DNA of 64,000 bases from Atopobiaceae bacterium (GTDB taxonomy: Bacteria; Actinomycetota; Coriobacteriia; Coriobacteriales; Atopobiaceae), in contig JAFWMH010000024.1 of NCBI GenBank assembly GCA_017510785.1, positions 157,020-221,019 on the forward strand. The letters are read 5' to 3'. The notes beneath the pieces were generated by a model. That model ran no database searches. It was not told the DNA's origin and was given only the letters and a program-made list of their open reading frames with translations. How positions within the stretch are numbered: the first letter of the stretch is position 1; each line of letters opens with the position of its first letter. Below, piece after piece: positions 51,949 through 61,187 of the stretch. The position numbers and the translations under genes were made by a program.

Positions 51949-52033
51949 TCAAATCGAAAAGCGGCCCGGAGGAGCTACCGCACGCAGTTCCACAGGAACG
52001 AGGACGGCTCGGGCACGGAGACCTCCGGGCCGC
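51949..52033 (-). repeat. copy 2 of the structured intergenic element, between WXG100 and EssC genes
   Basis: GCGGCCCGGAGG and CCTCCGGGCCGC form a 12-pair stem around an inner GTTCC/GGAAC hairpin. Nearly the whole 85 bases can be aligned with 23513-23599 (shared CGAAAAG, GGCCCGGAGGAGC, CGCAGTTCC, GAGGAC and GCACGG). Read on the minus strand it ends in CTTTTCGATTTGA, so it can act as a terminator or attenuator between the WXG100 gene (stop at 52103) and the ATPase gene (start at 51887), allowing more WXG100 than ATPase to be made. Confidence 0.75.
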
Positions 52034-52102
52034 GTAAGGCTTTGACGCTTCCTTAAACCGCGCACCGCACGGCCTTGCAAAGCGTCCTACCTCATGCGGA
52101 CA

Positions 52103-52390
52103 TTACATACCAGCGGCAATGCGAGCATCGGTATCCTCGAGTGCCGCCGCAGTGGTATCGAGCGCACGCGCAATCTCGTCGATGAGCTCCTTGGCCTTAA
52201 CGAAGCCAGGACGAAGCTCGCCAAAGCGCGCAGAATATGCTCGACTTGCCTCGCCTTCCCACTCGCTTTGCAGCTGGGTGAGGAGCCGATCCATCTTGCC
52301 GATGACGTCTTCGACGTGTCCCGCCTCCACGCGGTACTCGTTCGCACGCGTCCGCATTTGATCCGGGGTGATCCTGATTTGTCCTGCCAT
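52103..52390 (-). CDS. WXG100 family protein (EsxA-like)
   Basis: 95 residues from the ATG at 52390 (AAAGGAAG upstream). It has the classic layout: M-A-G-Q-I-R-I-T-P-D-Q-M-R, helix one, the turn motif S-E-W-E-G-E-A (W-x-G) in the middle, helix two, and an end of A-L-E-D-T-D-A-R-I. These proteins are dimeric type VII substrates and are also needed for the machine to work. It lies between the giant Ig gene (40 bases) and the intergenic hairpin upstream of the ATPase gene. Confidence 0.93.
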   Translation of the reverse strand: MAGQIRITPDQMRTRANEYRVEAGHVEDVIGKMDRLLTQLQSEWEGEASRAYSARFGELRPGFVKAKELIDEIARALDTTAAALEDTDARIAAGM

Positions 52391-52430
52391 GGTGCTTCCT
52401 TTCTCTTTGCTAGGGCGACCCTGTGTCTCC

Positions 52431-55400
52431 CTATACAACTGATGGATACGCTGGTTCCTCAGCGTCTTTACGTCGCCGCCACATCGCATGCCCTGCAACG
52501 CCCATACCAACGAACAGGGCGACGAGCGTCGATTCGACGACGAATGTGCTTACGTAGAGCGTGCCTGAGCGCCGTGCGACACGACCGTTGTAGTCCGCCA
52601 CGCGCACACATATGCTGTGAGGTGCAAACGCACGCGATGGCAGCACGAAGGAGTAGGTACCCGTGGAGATTCCCGCCTCGTTCACAGGTGCTCCAGAGCC
52701 CACGGACCGAACCTCAACGGGCTCGCCATCGACTAGCACCTCAACCTCATCGCCACAACTGATGTCGTCCGTCACATGGAAGGTTACCGACCGTTCCGCA
52801 CCAACCGTTATTCCCTGCCGTACGTCGAGGTCGTCAATAACGGGGCCGAGCTCATCAAGTGTGAAAGCAACCGTGGCGCTCTTATCTGCCGCGTCGTTGC
52901 GTCCGGCATCGGATGCCCAGTAACGGCTGGTCGTGTTTGCATTGTTTGCCGCGTCGACCGACCCCACGTTTATGCGATACAATCCCTGGCCATCACCCTC
53001 GCCAATGGCTCCCTCCCCGAAGTTGCCACTGCGGATGGTGTACACGTACTCCGCCCATCCTCCATAGGCGTTGAAGTCACTGGGATCGCTCAATGCTTGA
53101 AGGCTATACCCTGCATCAGTCGCCTTTGGCCGAGCCCCACGCTCGTCTTGTACGAGCTCTTCCGGCGCGTTGGCGTAATCGCGAATCACACTATGATCCG
53201 CCTCGCTCCTGGCACCGCTCACGTTAATTTCGTGCACCACGATTGTTGGCGCCGTTGCCAGGGGCAGCACCGCGTCCGCGTCCGAGGTTTCACCACCCTG
53301 GCGAACAAGCCCTGCCATATCCTCAACAAAGAAGTTCGAGCCAAAGCGGTTGAGCGAAAAGGTTACGTTTGCAGGCACCCCCTCGTTACCGGCGAGGTCG
53401 CGCACTTTCGCAGTGAGAACATACACGTCATCACTGGTTACCTCGAAGCCTCCCGCAGCTTCGGCAAACGCACCAAAGTCCTCAAACGTAACGGTAGCTC
53501 CCCCACTCGCAACCTCCTCCCGCTGGCCAAAGCGCCCCGTGTTGCCACGACTGGCAGAGTTTGCGTCCCGCATCCCCCTTAGTTCGTACGACCAGCCCGC
53601 CTCACTAGCGTCGAAGTTGCCCGATGGTCCGTCGTCGAACACGAGCGCGGGCGACACCGCACCCGAGAACGCGCGCTCGCCGTTAGGTCCCACCACGTTG
53701 AGTACCTCCACCACAGGAGGCGTGAGGTCAATAACGAAACCACGCTGCTCGTAGGGTGCCGCCTCGTTGCCCGCCTCGTCCTTCCCGCTCACCTTGAGTT
53801 CGCAGTCCTTTGCCTCGCCTACGTAGCTCACGGTACATACGTGATCGTCGTTACCCGCATCATGCCAAGCGCCCACTGCCCCTACGGCACCCGCATCCAC
53901 CTTGTAGTCGCCCGCCCGGAAGTTGTGCTCGTGCACCACCACGGTAGCCTCGCGCGTCGTACGAAAGTAATACTGCCCGTTCGCATAGTTCGCTTCCGCC
54001 AAGTCGTGGTCCCACGTTACGGTTATACGTGGAGGGGTTTTATCTATGGTGAACTCGCCCACATCCACGCGATTCGAGGGATGGTTTGCAACATCGGCAA
54101 ACGAAGCGGTGATGGCATAGTGACCATCTGTTGCAAATGCATGCTCATACGTCCACTGGGGGTCGTCTCCCTCGAAGGCTCCCACCCGCACTTCTTCCAC
54201 ATGCTCGGATCGCTGTGGCGTCGCGTCATGCGAAGTAACGCGAACCACGACCTCGGAAGGACGAAACGCCCGTAGGTACGCAAAGTTACGTTCGCTCACG
54301 CTTACGCGCGCCATCTGTGTGCTCTTGGAGATGCTGCCCTCTGTTACACCCTCTACAGAAACCTGCGGGGCAATGCCGTCGTAGACAAGCCCCGCTGGCT
54401 CGCCACTACCGTTGAGCAAGGCTTGCTCACCCTCGTCTACGCGCTCGGCCACAACCTCGCCCCGTCGGTTGAGCGTCCAACTCCTGCGGTTGCCCGCTAT
54501 GTCGGCCACCTCGAACACGATGTTGCGCTCGAAGGCATCCGCCGCATGGGTGTTTCCTTGCTGCGCAAGCCGAACGGAGACCCTTGCCTGGGCACACCCA
54601 CGCTCGACGGCATCACCAATGCTGTACTCACCATCCGGATCGTAGAGACTTACGCCATCGATGCCGAATTCATCAGCAACCTCAAACACGATTTCGGTGG
54701 GCTGATTGAAAAACTGCACCTCGCCGTGCTCGCCCGCAAGCTCCCCCTCATATGTTGCAACCGGACGCGTGCTCGTAGACACACCCACAATGCGTGGCGC
54801 CTCCAGGTCCACCACAAAGCGCTCGCCTTCCACGCGCGTACGATTCCCCGCCTTGTCGAGAGCATCGACCGAGGGCGAGATGTGCTCGCCATGCGAGAAC
54901 TGCACGACTCTGCTGCGCCGAACCTCTCCCGTGGAATCGGGCCGCTCGCACGTCCATCCGATGCGCTCATCACCCTGCAGGGCAGCCCCATCCCAAGAGA
55001 GCGTGGTTGCCTCGGCATCGAGGTTGCGGTCGCGCACGCTCACCGGCACATCGAGGGGAACGTGCACATACTTCGTGTTCTCGAACGTCGTGTAGGACGA
55101 GGGAGCGAACCCTACCTCGACTGCCGGCGCCTCGAGATCGACCACGAACGAGTCGTCGTATCCGACGGCACTCCCACACATCGCGTCGCGTCCTGCCAAG
55201 TCGCGTCCCCATACGCGAAGCTCGTACGCCCCGTCGCGCGCAAAGTCCACCGTGCACACGTGCTCGTCGGGCTTGTTTTCGTTTGGCACGTGCCATCGCG
55301 AGACATGCGGCACGTAACCATCCGCCACATCGCGGGCGTCCACCTTAACGAAGTAGCGCTCGTCGTCACCCCAGTTATGCTCCACAATAGTAATGGTGGC

Positions 55401-58037
55401 CTTGCGAGGCTCGGCGTGATAGCGTCCCCGACGGCTGGCAACCGGTGCGTACGAGACGCGTATGACGGGATTGGTCGTATCTATTGCAAACGGTTGCGAC
55501 ACGTACGGCTTCATGCGATTGTTGGCGCCATCGACGGCATCGACGAGCAGCTGATACGATCCGTCGTGCTCGAAGGGCACCTCACACCTATACCAGTCGT
55601 CGCCTTCTTCCTCGAAGAGCGAGGGGGCAATGGCATGCATCCGCTCATCTTCGGTAACGTAGCGCACCTCGAGAGACTTCATCGACTCCCAGTTGTGCTC
55701 GCGCACACGTACCACGGCCATGCGAGGAGAGCGATAATACATACCCTCGTGCTCCTCGGGATGCCCCTCATCTTGCACGAACGTCACCTCGCACTCGGGC
55801 GCGGTCGCGTCGATTGAAAAATGTTGCACCACGTCGGCAGACGCATTACCAACAACGTCCGTCATATGTGCGAGCAGCGTATAGTCGCCATCTTGTGCGA
55901 CGTTAAGCGTTGCCTCCCAGCGACCCGTCACGTCATTGCGCTTGAAGTCGCGCGCACGAAGCGCCTCCATGCGTTTCTCGGCTTCACCTGCCTTGGGATT
56001 GCTGAGCATCCACGAGGCGACGACTTGGTCGGCGTACGCAACGCCTTGGTGACGGAGCACATGCGCGAAGCTTGTCTCATCAATAGATACCACCATGTCG
56101 CGAGGCGTGGCGTACACACATCCCTCCTCAGCGCCGCGCACCTCTACCACCGGCGCCACGGTATCGAGCAACAGCACGAGCGGGTAGACGGGACTCTCTT
56201 CGGCATCCAGGTACACGGCGGCATTCGCACCCGTATGCTCCTCGCCCGCATCGCACACAATGCCCTCCTCGGCTATGCTCCATGTTCGCCAATTGCCGGC
56301 AAGGTCAGTAGCACGAACCTCGACCTCGGAGGTAAACTCGCCGCCCTCTCGAAGCGCGAGCGTGAGGGTAGCCTGCGTATCGCCAGCCGTAAAGCCGCCT
56401 TGGCTGACCTCGCACACATCGCTAGGATTCACCTCGATGCTCGCCAGCCCCTTGTCGTCACGCACGAACAGCCGCACGCTCGCATCGTGTGCAAAGAAGA
56501 GCGATACAAGATCGGCGTCAACCGCCACCACGTCGGGCGTCACATGCTCCGCCTCCACAGTTGGCGCCGTCGCGTCAACCACCACCGGCACGACGAGCGA
56601 TCCCGTCGCAACAGTGTTTCCTGCCCAATCGCAACCACTTATTACGAGCGGCGCATCAAACGGGACGTAATGCGGCAGTTCGAGACGCCAGACATCGCCT
56701 TCGCGCTCCCAGCCCCCATACGAGACGCCCCCTATGCGCAAACTCTCTGGATCCAAATGAGCGTCGCACACCTCTACCACAACACTTGGCCTTGCCTGTA
56801 CGTGCAACGCCCCACCAAACAAATCGGCGTCGTCAAGTTCCGTCCCGTCGTACAGAACACGTGCCGTTGGTTCGCATGTATCGACCACGACGCTCAGCGG
56901 CAACTCTAAGCCATCCCCCGACCAAGTCGGCTCACGACCGAATGCGTCGGTCCCCTCAAGAATCAGCTCGTAGTCGCCGTCGCTTTCGCATGGCACCTCG
57001 TACGTTAGCACGCCACCCTCAGCCAAGGCCTCAATTGATTTGCCATTGAGGGTAAGGGACAGCTCGTCTGCCGCATCCACGTCCTCCACGACTACCGTGA
57101 GCGTGCGGGCATCTCTTTCATGCAGCACGCCATCATGTACCACGCCCTCGTCCTCGCAGTCCCATGTGGCACGGTAGCGGGGCGCAACCGCATCAATCTT
57201 GACGTTCTCGAATGCCAGCTCGTCTGTTTTTCCCGTCACGCTCGTCACGCGCACGCAAATTCGACCGTAGAGACCATCGGGCAGAGTCGCCTGGGCCTCG
57301 TACGCGCCATCATCGCGCACGACGAAGTCTAGCGGCTGTGCGCATCCGTCCGCATCGAGCAGGCCACCATCTGCAAGTTCGGCCGCGCTACGGAGCACGA
57401 CGACGAGTTCCCCGCTTGCAAAGCGCTCGTTCGATACGAGCTCGGCATCACCTAGGCGTACCTCCCAACTCAGCTGGTTTTCGTCGTCTCCTACGCCACC
57501 GTCTGCCTCGCCATCAGGGTTTTCGCTTTCGCCGTCCTCATCGGCATGGTTTTCGCCACCGTTGGCCGTATCGCCGTCGCCCTCGTCGTCCCACACATCG
57601 CCTTCGTTATTCTCGTCATGGCTCTCATCACCTAAGCCATCACCGGGCTTGCCGTCACTGCCTTCTGCGTCGCTGCCATAGGAACCTTCGCCACGACCGT
57701 CGCCGCTGTAACTCCCATCGCCGTAAATCGCAGAGCTAGGGTTATCGTCACCCGCATCGTCGTGAGTCCAGCCACCATCGAACGACGAGGGATGCGTCCA
57801 GCCATCCGCCCCACTACCGAGAGAGTCGTCCAGACCGCCAACATGCGATTCTCCCCGCTCGCCGGCATCGGGCTCGCCCGGCCCCGGGATGCTCAGCGCA
57901 TCAACCTTATGCGAGGCCCGCCACTCGTTGCCTCGCGCAGACCACGCACGCGCACGCGCCGTCGTAGCTGGCGTGAGCAGCGCGGCAGTCGTAACCGAGA
58001 GCAAGCCACTCAGCATCGTTTTGCCCCAGCGCATCAT
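52431..58037 (-). CDS. giant Ig-repeat membrane protein of cluster B
   Basis: 1868 residues from the ATG pair at 58037/58034 (GGAGAGGTGGAG upstream); a longer frame to 58088 has no site. A signal peptide (about 1-30, T-P-A-T-T-A-R-A-R-A) is followed by an acidic Gly/Asp-rich region to about 190 and then about 16 Ig-like modules with D-x-T-x-P closures. The final 350 residues (N-R-F-G-S-N-F-F-V-E, D-Y-A-N-A-P-E, Y-V-Y-T-I-R-S-G-N-F-G) match the end of the cluster A giant. It ends in one membrane helix and W-R-R-R-K-D-A-E-E-P. It is probably an anchored stalk crossing the wall. EsaA/YueB of other type VII systems also projects a large extracellular part, but has different topology. Confidence 0.88.
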   Translation of the reverse strand: MMRWGKTMLSGLLSVTTAALLTPATTARARAWSARGNEWRASHKVDALSIPGPGEPDAGERGESHVGGLDDSLGSGADGWTHPSSFDGGWTHDDAGDDNPSSAIYGDGSYSGDGRGEGSYGSDAEGSDGKPGDGLGDESHDENNEGDVWDDEGDGDTANGGENHADEDGESENPDGEADGGVGDDENQLSWEVRLGDAELVSNERFASGELVVVLRSAAELADGGLLDADGCAQPLDFVVRDDGAYEAQATLPDGLYGRICVRVTSVTGKTDELAFENVKIDAVAPRYRATWDCEDEGVVHDGVLHERDARTLTVVVEDVDAADELSLTLNGKSIEALAEGGVLTYEVPCESDGDYELILEGTDAFGREPTWSGDGLELPLSVVVDTCEPTARVLYDGTELDDADLFGGALHVQARPSVVVEVCDAHLDPESLRIGGVSYGGWEREGDVWRLELPHYVPFDAPLVISGCDWAGNTVATGSLVVPVVVDATAPTVEAEHVTPDVVAVDADLVSLFFAHDASVRLFVRDDKGLASIEVNPSDVCEVSQGGFTAGDTQATLTLALREGGEFTSEVEVRATDLAGNWRTWSIAEEGIVCDAGEEHTGANAAVYLDAEESPVYPLVLLLDTVAPVVEVRGAEEGCVYATPRDMVVSIDETSFAHVLRHQGVAYADQVVASWMLSNPKAGEAEKRMEALRARDFKRNDVTGRWEATLNVAQDGDYTLLAHMTDVVGNASADVVQHFSIDATAPECEVTFVQDEGHPEEHEGMYYRSPRMAVVRVREHNWESMKSLEVRYVTEDERMHAIAPSLFEEEGDDWYRCEVPFEHDGSYQLLVDAVDGANNRMKPYVSQPFAIDTTNPVIRVSYAPVASRRGRYHAEPRKATITIVEHNWGDDERYFVKVDARDVADGYVPHVSRWHVPNENKPDEHVCTVDFARDGAYELRVWGRDLAGRDAMCGSAVGYDDSFVVDLEAPAVEVGFAPSSYTTFENTKYVHVPLDVPVSVRDRNLDAEATTLSWDGAALQGDERIGWTCERPDSTGEVRRSRVVQFSHGEHISPSVDALDKAGNRTRVEGERFVVDLEAPRIVGVSTSTRPVATYEGELAGEHGEVQFFNQPTEIVFEVADEFGIDGVSLYDPDGEYSIGDAVERGCAQARVSVRLAQQGNTHAADAFERNIVFEVADIAGNRRSWTLNRRGEVVAERVDEGEQALLNGSGEPAGLVYDGIAPQVSVEGVTEGSISKSTQMARVSVSERNFAYLRAFRPSEVVVRVTSHDATPQRSEHVEEVRVGAFEGDDPQWTYEHAFATDGHYAITASFADVANHPSNRVDVGEFTIDKTPPRITVTWDHDLAEANYANGQYYFRTTREATVVVHEHNFRAGDYKVDAGAVGAVGAWHDAGNDDHVCTVSYVGEAKDCELKVSGKDEAGNEAAPYEQRGFVIDLTPPVVEVLNVVGPNGERAFSGAVSPALVFDDGPSGNFDASEAGWSYELRGMRDANSASRGNTGRFGQREEVASGGATVTFEDFGAFAEAAGGFEVTSDDVYVLTAKVRDLAGNEGVPANVTFSLNRFGSNFFVEDMAGLVRQGGETSDADAVLPLATAPTIVVHEINVSGARSEADHSVIRDYANAPEELVQDERGARPKATDAGYSLQALSDPSDFNAYGGWAEYVYTIRSGNFGEGAIGEGDGQGLYRINVGSVDAANNANTTSRYWASDAGRNDAADKSATVAFTLDELGPVIDDLDVRQGITVGAERSVTFHVTDDISCGDEVEVLVDGEPVEVRSVGSGAPVNEAGISTGTYSFVLPSRAFAPHSICVRVADYNGRVARRSGTLYVSTFVVESTLVALFVGMGVAGHAMWRRRKDAEEPAYPSVV

Positions 58038-58039
58038 GA

Positions 58040-58411
58040 CTACTCCACCTCTCCCGCGGCGATAACGGCGTCGGCATGTACGCAGCAAATGTCACGCGTG
58101 AGCGTAAACGCTGGAGACGAGAAGAGTGTTGCGTCGGACCGCGTGCCATCATTCACGTGCGTTACGAGCTCATCCTCCACGACGCGCATCTCGCGCACCG
58201 CCAATGTGGGAACAGAAGACGCGGAAAGAGCCGCCACGTGCACGCGCTGCTCCGCCATGGCTCGTTGCCGTGCTCGACCCGAGAGGTCGTCTTGCACGCC
58301 TCGAATGTCGAGCTTCACATACGTACGCACGGCAACAGCCAGCAAGACGAAGCCCGTCATAACCGCAAGCAGTGCCAAATACACAAGCATCCTTTGGGTC
58401 GTTACCTCCAT
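58040..58411 (-). CDS. small single-pass protein of cluster B
   Basis: 123 residues, paralogue of 38628-39188. A helix at about 9-29 is followed by Y-V-K-L-D-I-R-G-V-Q-D-D-L-S-G-R-A-R-Q-R. The end A-V-I-A-A-G-E is shared too. The middle is shorter and lacks the D-E-A-P-T motifs; only S-V-P-T-L-A-V (near residue 68) remains. The start overlaps the kinase stop (TAATG) and the stop lies 2 bases before the giant gene. The conserved juxtamembrane segment in both copies suggests a contact with the kinase or the giant protein. Confidence 0.85.
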   Translation of the reverse strand: MEVTTQRMLVYLALLAVMTGFVLLAVAVRTYVKLDIRGVQDDLSGRARQRAMAEQRVHVAALSASSVPTLAVREMRVVEDELVTHVNDGTRSDATLFSSPAFTLTRDICCVHADAVIAAGEVE

Positions 58412-60378
58412 TAGTTTTCCTCTCCTTCCGTTACCTGTTGGCTGGCATCAATCCGCGCTACGGGGTTTTCGTACACGAACTCGATGTTCTTACGCGCCAC
58501 GCTCTCGTTCGCGTTTATCTGCTGATATATGGGCCCGTAAATGTCGCGCATGCCTGGCGCCTCGCAAAACCGACGCATGCCGTCGGATCGCACGATATCG
58601 AGTACGGACGCAAGGAGCTCCTCCGCCTCCCGTCGCGACTCCTGCACGCGACCATCCTCAAGCGCCTTGCGATACACGCCATCGAGCACGTCGTCGGCAG
58701 CAATTGCCTCGAAAGCGATGCAGCACAACCGAATGCGCACGCCCTCAATGTAGGAAGACGACGATGCCACCGCGGTGCGGAGCGCGTCCCAAAACTGACG
58801 ATAAGCGTCTCCCGCTGCCCTTCCCTCCCGGGCAGCACGTTGCTTAAGATCGTTGAACTGCGCGATTTGCAAGTATGCGTCGGCCGACATGAGGTCCGCG
58901 TCCTCGATGCGTTGCGTGCCCTTGCTAAACGTGAGCGGAACATCGTTGTTTTGCGGGTCGTCCACTCGGCGAATCTTGCACGCCTGTGCGACACGCTCGA
59001 ACCAGGGACGCGCGTTGCCCGCATTCGCAATGGCCTCCTGCCCGAGTACGGCACCCGCCTTCGCTTGCGCGTCAACGCCGTAAAAGCACAAGTAACACAC
59101 GCCCGCATCGAAGCACAGCTGAGCGTATCCCTCGCTCGTCGCAAGCACATCCTCGTGAGCTCGAAACACCGCACTCCATCGCTCCTCCTCCGAGCGCGTA
59201 AACACGCCATCCGCTTCGTACACGTCCTGTACGAGTGCCTCGTACGGCTCGATGTGGGCAGGATCCGCATCGATAGCCTGCAGGTACAAAACCTCGGCTG
59301 GCGAAGGAACCGCTTCGTCTTCCGACGTGTTTGAGGCCATGCTCGCCTCGCGCATCGACGAGGCATAGCTCGTGTCGCGGAGAAAAGCACTAACCCCGCA
59401 GCACGCAAGCGCACAGGCAAACGACGCGACCGCAGCCCGGCGCCACCGACGAAACCGCACGATCTTTCGTTGCTGTGCCTCGCGATACGCCTGCGTAAGC
59501 TCCTCGAAGTGCTCGAGGTCGTAGCGCATCTCCTCCATCGATTGATACCGATCTGCAGGACTGACACAGGTCGCCTTCGCCACGATGCGCTCGAGCCCCT
59601 CCGAGATGTGCGGATCCCACTCGCGCAGAGGACGCATCTCGAACAACACGTTCCTTTGCCCGTCCTCACTCTCCACGAGCTTCGGCACGTGGCCGCAAGC
59701 CAGGCTATAGAGCGTCGCTCCAAGGGCATACACGTCGGAGCGACCATCCACCAACGCATCCGGAGCCAATTCTTTGACATCCAATCCCCACGGGAGTTGC
59801 TCGGGAGCCGCATATCCTGGCGTGCCGACCACCATGCCGTCGTTAGGCCGGTCGTCCGTACGCTCCCAACACACCCCGAAGTCGATGAGCCGCACGTGAT
59901 TGTCGTCACGCAGCATAACGTTTGAGGGCTTCATGTCGCGATACACGATTTCGTGATGCTCGCCCTCAGGCGTAACGAAGGCGTGCAGATAGCCCAGCAC
60001 ATCGCACAGCTCGATACCCCAAGCGACCACTGCATCTTGCGGAAACGGTTGGCCTTGCTGCGCAAGCACACGACTGAGCGGGCGACCGTTTACGTAATCC
60101 ATTACCACGAAGAGCGCGACACCCGTATCGATGATGTCGACCACCCTGGGGATTGCCGGATGATCGAGTCGCTTCATGAAGTTCGCCTCGTCGATGATGG
60201 CTTGGCGCAGCACGCGATCGTGCTCGCCGCCACCTTCGGCGCGAACCTCCTTCACGGCCCACATCTTTTGCAACCGCACGTCTCGGGCGAGCCACACGAC
60301 GGACATGCCACCACGGCCAATTTCCGCCACGAGCTCGTACTTGTCGTCAATGACACGCGGCACAGTACCCTCGACCAT
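58411..60378 (-). CDS. transmembrane Ser/Thr protein kinase of cluster B
   Basis: 655 residues from the ATG at 60378, which overlaps the phosphatase stop (TGATG). The kinase domain (about 12-300) is complete: G-R-G-G-M-S, K43, E64, Y-R-D-M-K-P-S-N at 146-153 (D148), I-D-F-G at 165-168, A-P-E-Q. As in cluster A, Tyr replaces the His of HRD. A basic stretch (R-R-W-R-R) and a Cys/Ala-rich membrane helix follow at about 325-345, then an extracellular helical TPR-like region (L-Y-L-Q-A-I-D-A-D-P-A-H-I-E). Cys-rich L-C-F-D-A-G-V-C-Y-L-C is unusual outside the cell. It is closely similar to the cluster A kinase, so cross-talk between the clusters is possible. Confidence 0.93.
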   Translation of the reverse strand: MVEGTVPRVIDDKYELVAEIGRGGMSVVWLARDVRLQKMWAVKEVRAEGGGEHDRVLRQAIIDEANFMKRLDHPAIPRVVDIIDTGVALFVVMDYVNGRPLSRVLAQQGQPFPQDAVVAWGIELCDVLGYLHAFVTPEGEHHEIVYRDMKPSNVMLRDDNHVRLIDFGVCWERTDDRPNDGMVVGTPGYAAPEQLPWGLDVKELAPDALVDGRSDVYALGATLYSLACGHVPKLVESEDGQRNVLFEMRPLREWDPHISEGLERIVAKATCVSPADRYQSMEEMRYDLEHFEELTQAYREAQQRKIVRFRRWRRAAVASFACALACCGVSAFLRDTSYASSMREASMASNTSEDEAVPSPAEVLYLQAIDADPAHIEPYEALVQDVYEADGVFTRSEEERWSAVFRAHEDVLATSEGYAQLCFDAGVCYLCFYGVDAQAKAGAVLGQEAIANAGNARPWFERVAQACKIRRVDDPQNNDVPLTFSKGTQRIEDADLMSADAYLQIAQFNDLKQRAAREGRAAGDAYRQFWDALRTAVASSSSYIEGVRIRLCCIAFEAIAADDVLDGVYRKALEDGRVQESRREAEELLASVLDIVRSDGMRRFCEAPGMRDIYGPIYQQINANESVARKNIEFVYENPVARIDASQQVTEGEEN

Positions 60379-61187
60379 CACGCATCGCCCCCGCACGTGC
60401 CTTCGAGGTCGCCCCTTATGCAAGAAACCGTGATGTTATCTGTTTCGCCACGCTCGATGGCGCGCTTGGCAACCGCACGGCAGGCGTTCGCGAGTTGCTC
60501 CTCGTTGCATGGGTCGGCCTTACGCAGAATCCGCGCAATGCCGTCGTTTTCGAGCTTCCGCCACGCACCGTCGCACACCACTGCCAAAAGGTCGTCGGGA
60601 GTCACGGTTCCGCGATAATAGCGTGGCCGCACGGTTTTTTGAGATCCTACGGCCTGCAATATGGTGCTCGCATCGCCAGGGCACGCGTCCCGTGCGCTCG
60701 TTATTTCGCCTGTGCGCAGCTTAAGCGCAAGCAGCGTTTGGTCTTCGCTGATTTGTTCGACGTCTTCTGAACCAACTCTCAAGATGCGACAATCGCCCAC
60801 ATGCCCCGCCACATACCTGCCGCAAGCTACGAAAATGCCGGAAAACGTCGTTCCCAAAAGGCATCCCGTGCTTTTTCCATACGCGCGGATATCGGCATTG
60901 AGACGAGCCAGCATTGCGCGCCAGTCGTTTTCGATAGTGTTGAGGCGCGGATCGGCATCGAGCGCAGCGTAGCTCACCTTTGCCGGAAGCTCTTGGGCAA
61001 ACCAGCTCTCGAAGCGCTTCACCACCGTTGCGCTTGCAAGCTCACCGGCTTCGAGGCCACCCACGCCATCGCACACCACTGCCATGGCGACCTCGCCAAT
61101 GCGTGTTTTCGCCGCCATTACGCATGTGGCGTCTTGGTTCACGCCATCCCCGACGCCCCGTTCCGAACATGCTGCGACATGCGCCAT
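60378..61187 (-). CDS. PPM/PP2C Ser/Thr phosphatase of cluster B
   Basis: 269 residues, first gene of cluster B, with GGAAGGGGG before the ATG. All metal and core motifs are present: N-Q-D, V-V-C-D-G-V-G-G, G-T-T-F, V-G-H-V-G-D-C-R, V-C-D-G and E-T-D-N-I-T. It ends straight after the catalytic domain, without the 100-residue acidic tail of its cluster A paralogue. It should reverse phosphorylation by the overlapping kinase gene product. Confidence 0.94.
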   Translation of the reverse strand: MAHVAACSERGVGDGVNQDATCVMAAKTRIGEVAMAVVCDGVGGLEAGELASATVVKRFESWFAQELPAKVSYAALDADPRLNTIENDWRAMLARLNADIRAYGKSTGCLLGTTFSGIFVACGRYVAGHVGDCRILRVGSEDVEQISEDQTLLALKLRTGEITSARDACPGDASTILQAVGSQKTVRPRYYRGTVTPDDLLAVVCDGAWRKLENDGIARILRKADPCNEEQLANACRAVAKRAIERGETDNITVSCIRGDLEGTCGGDA

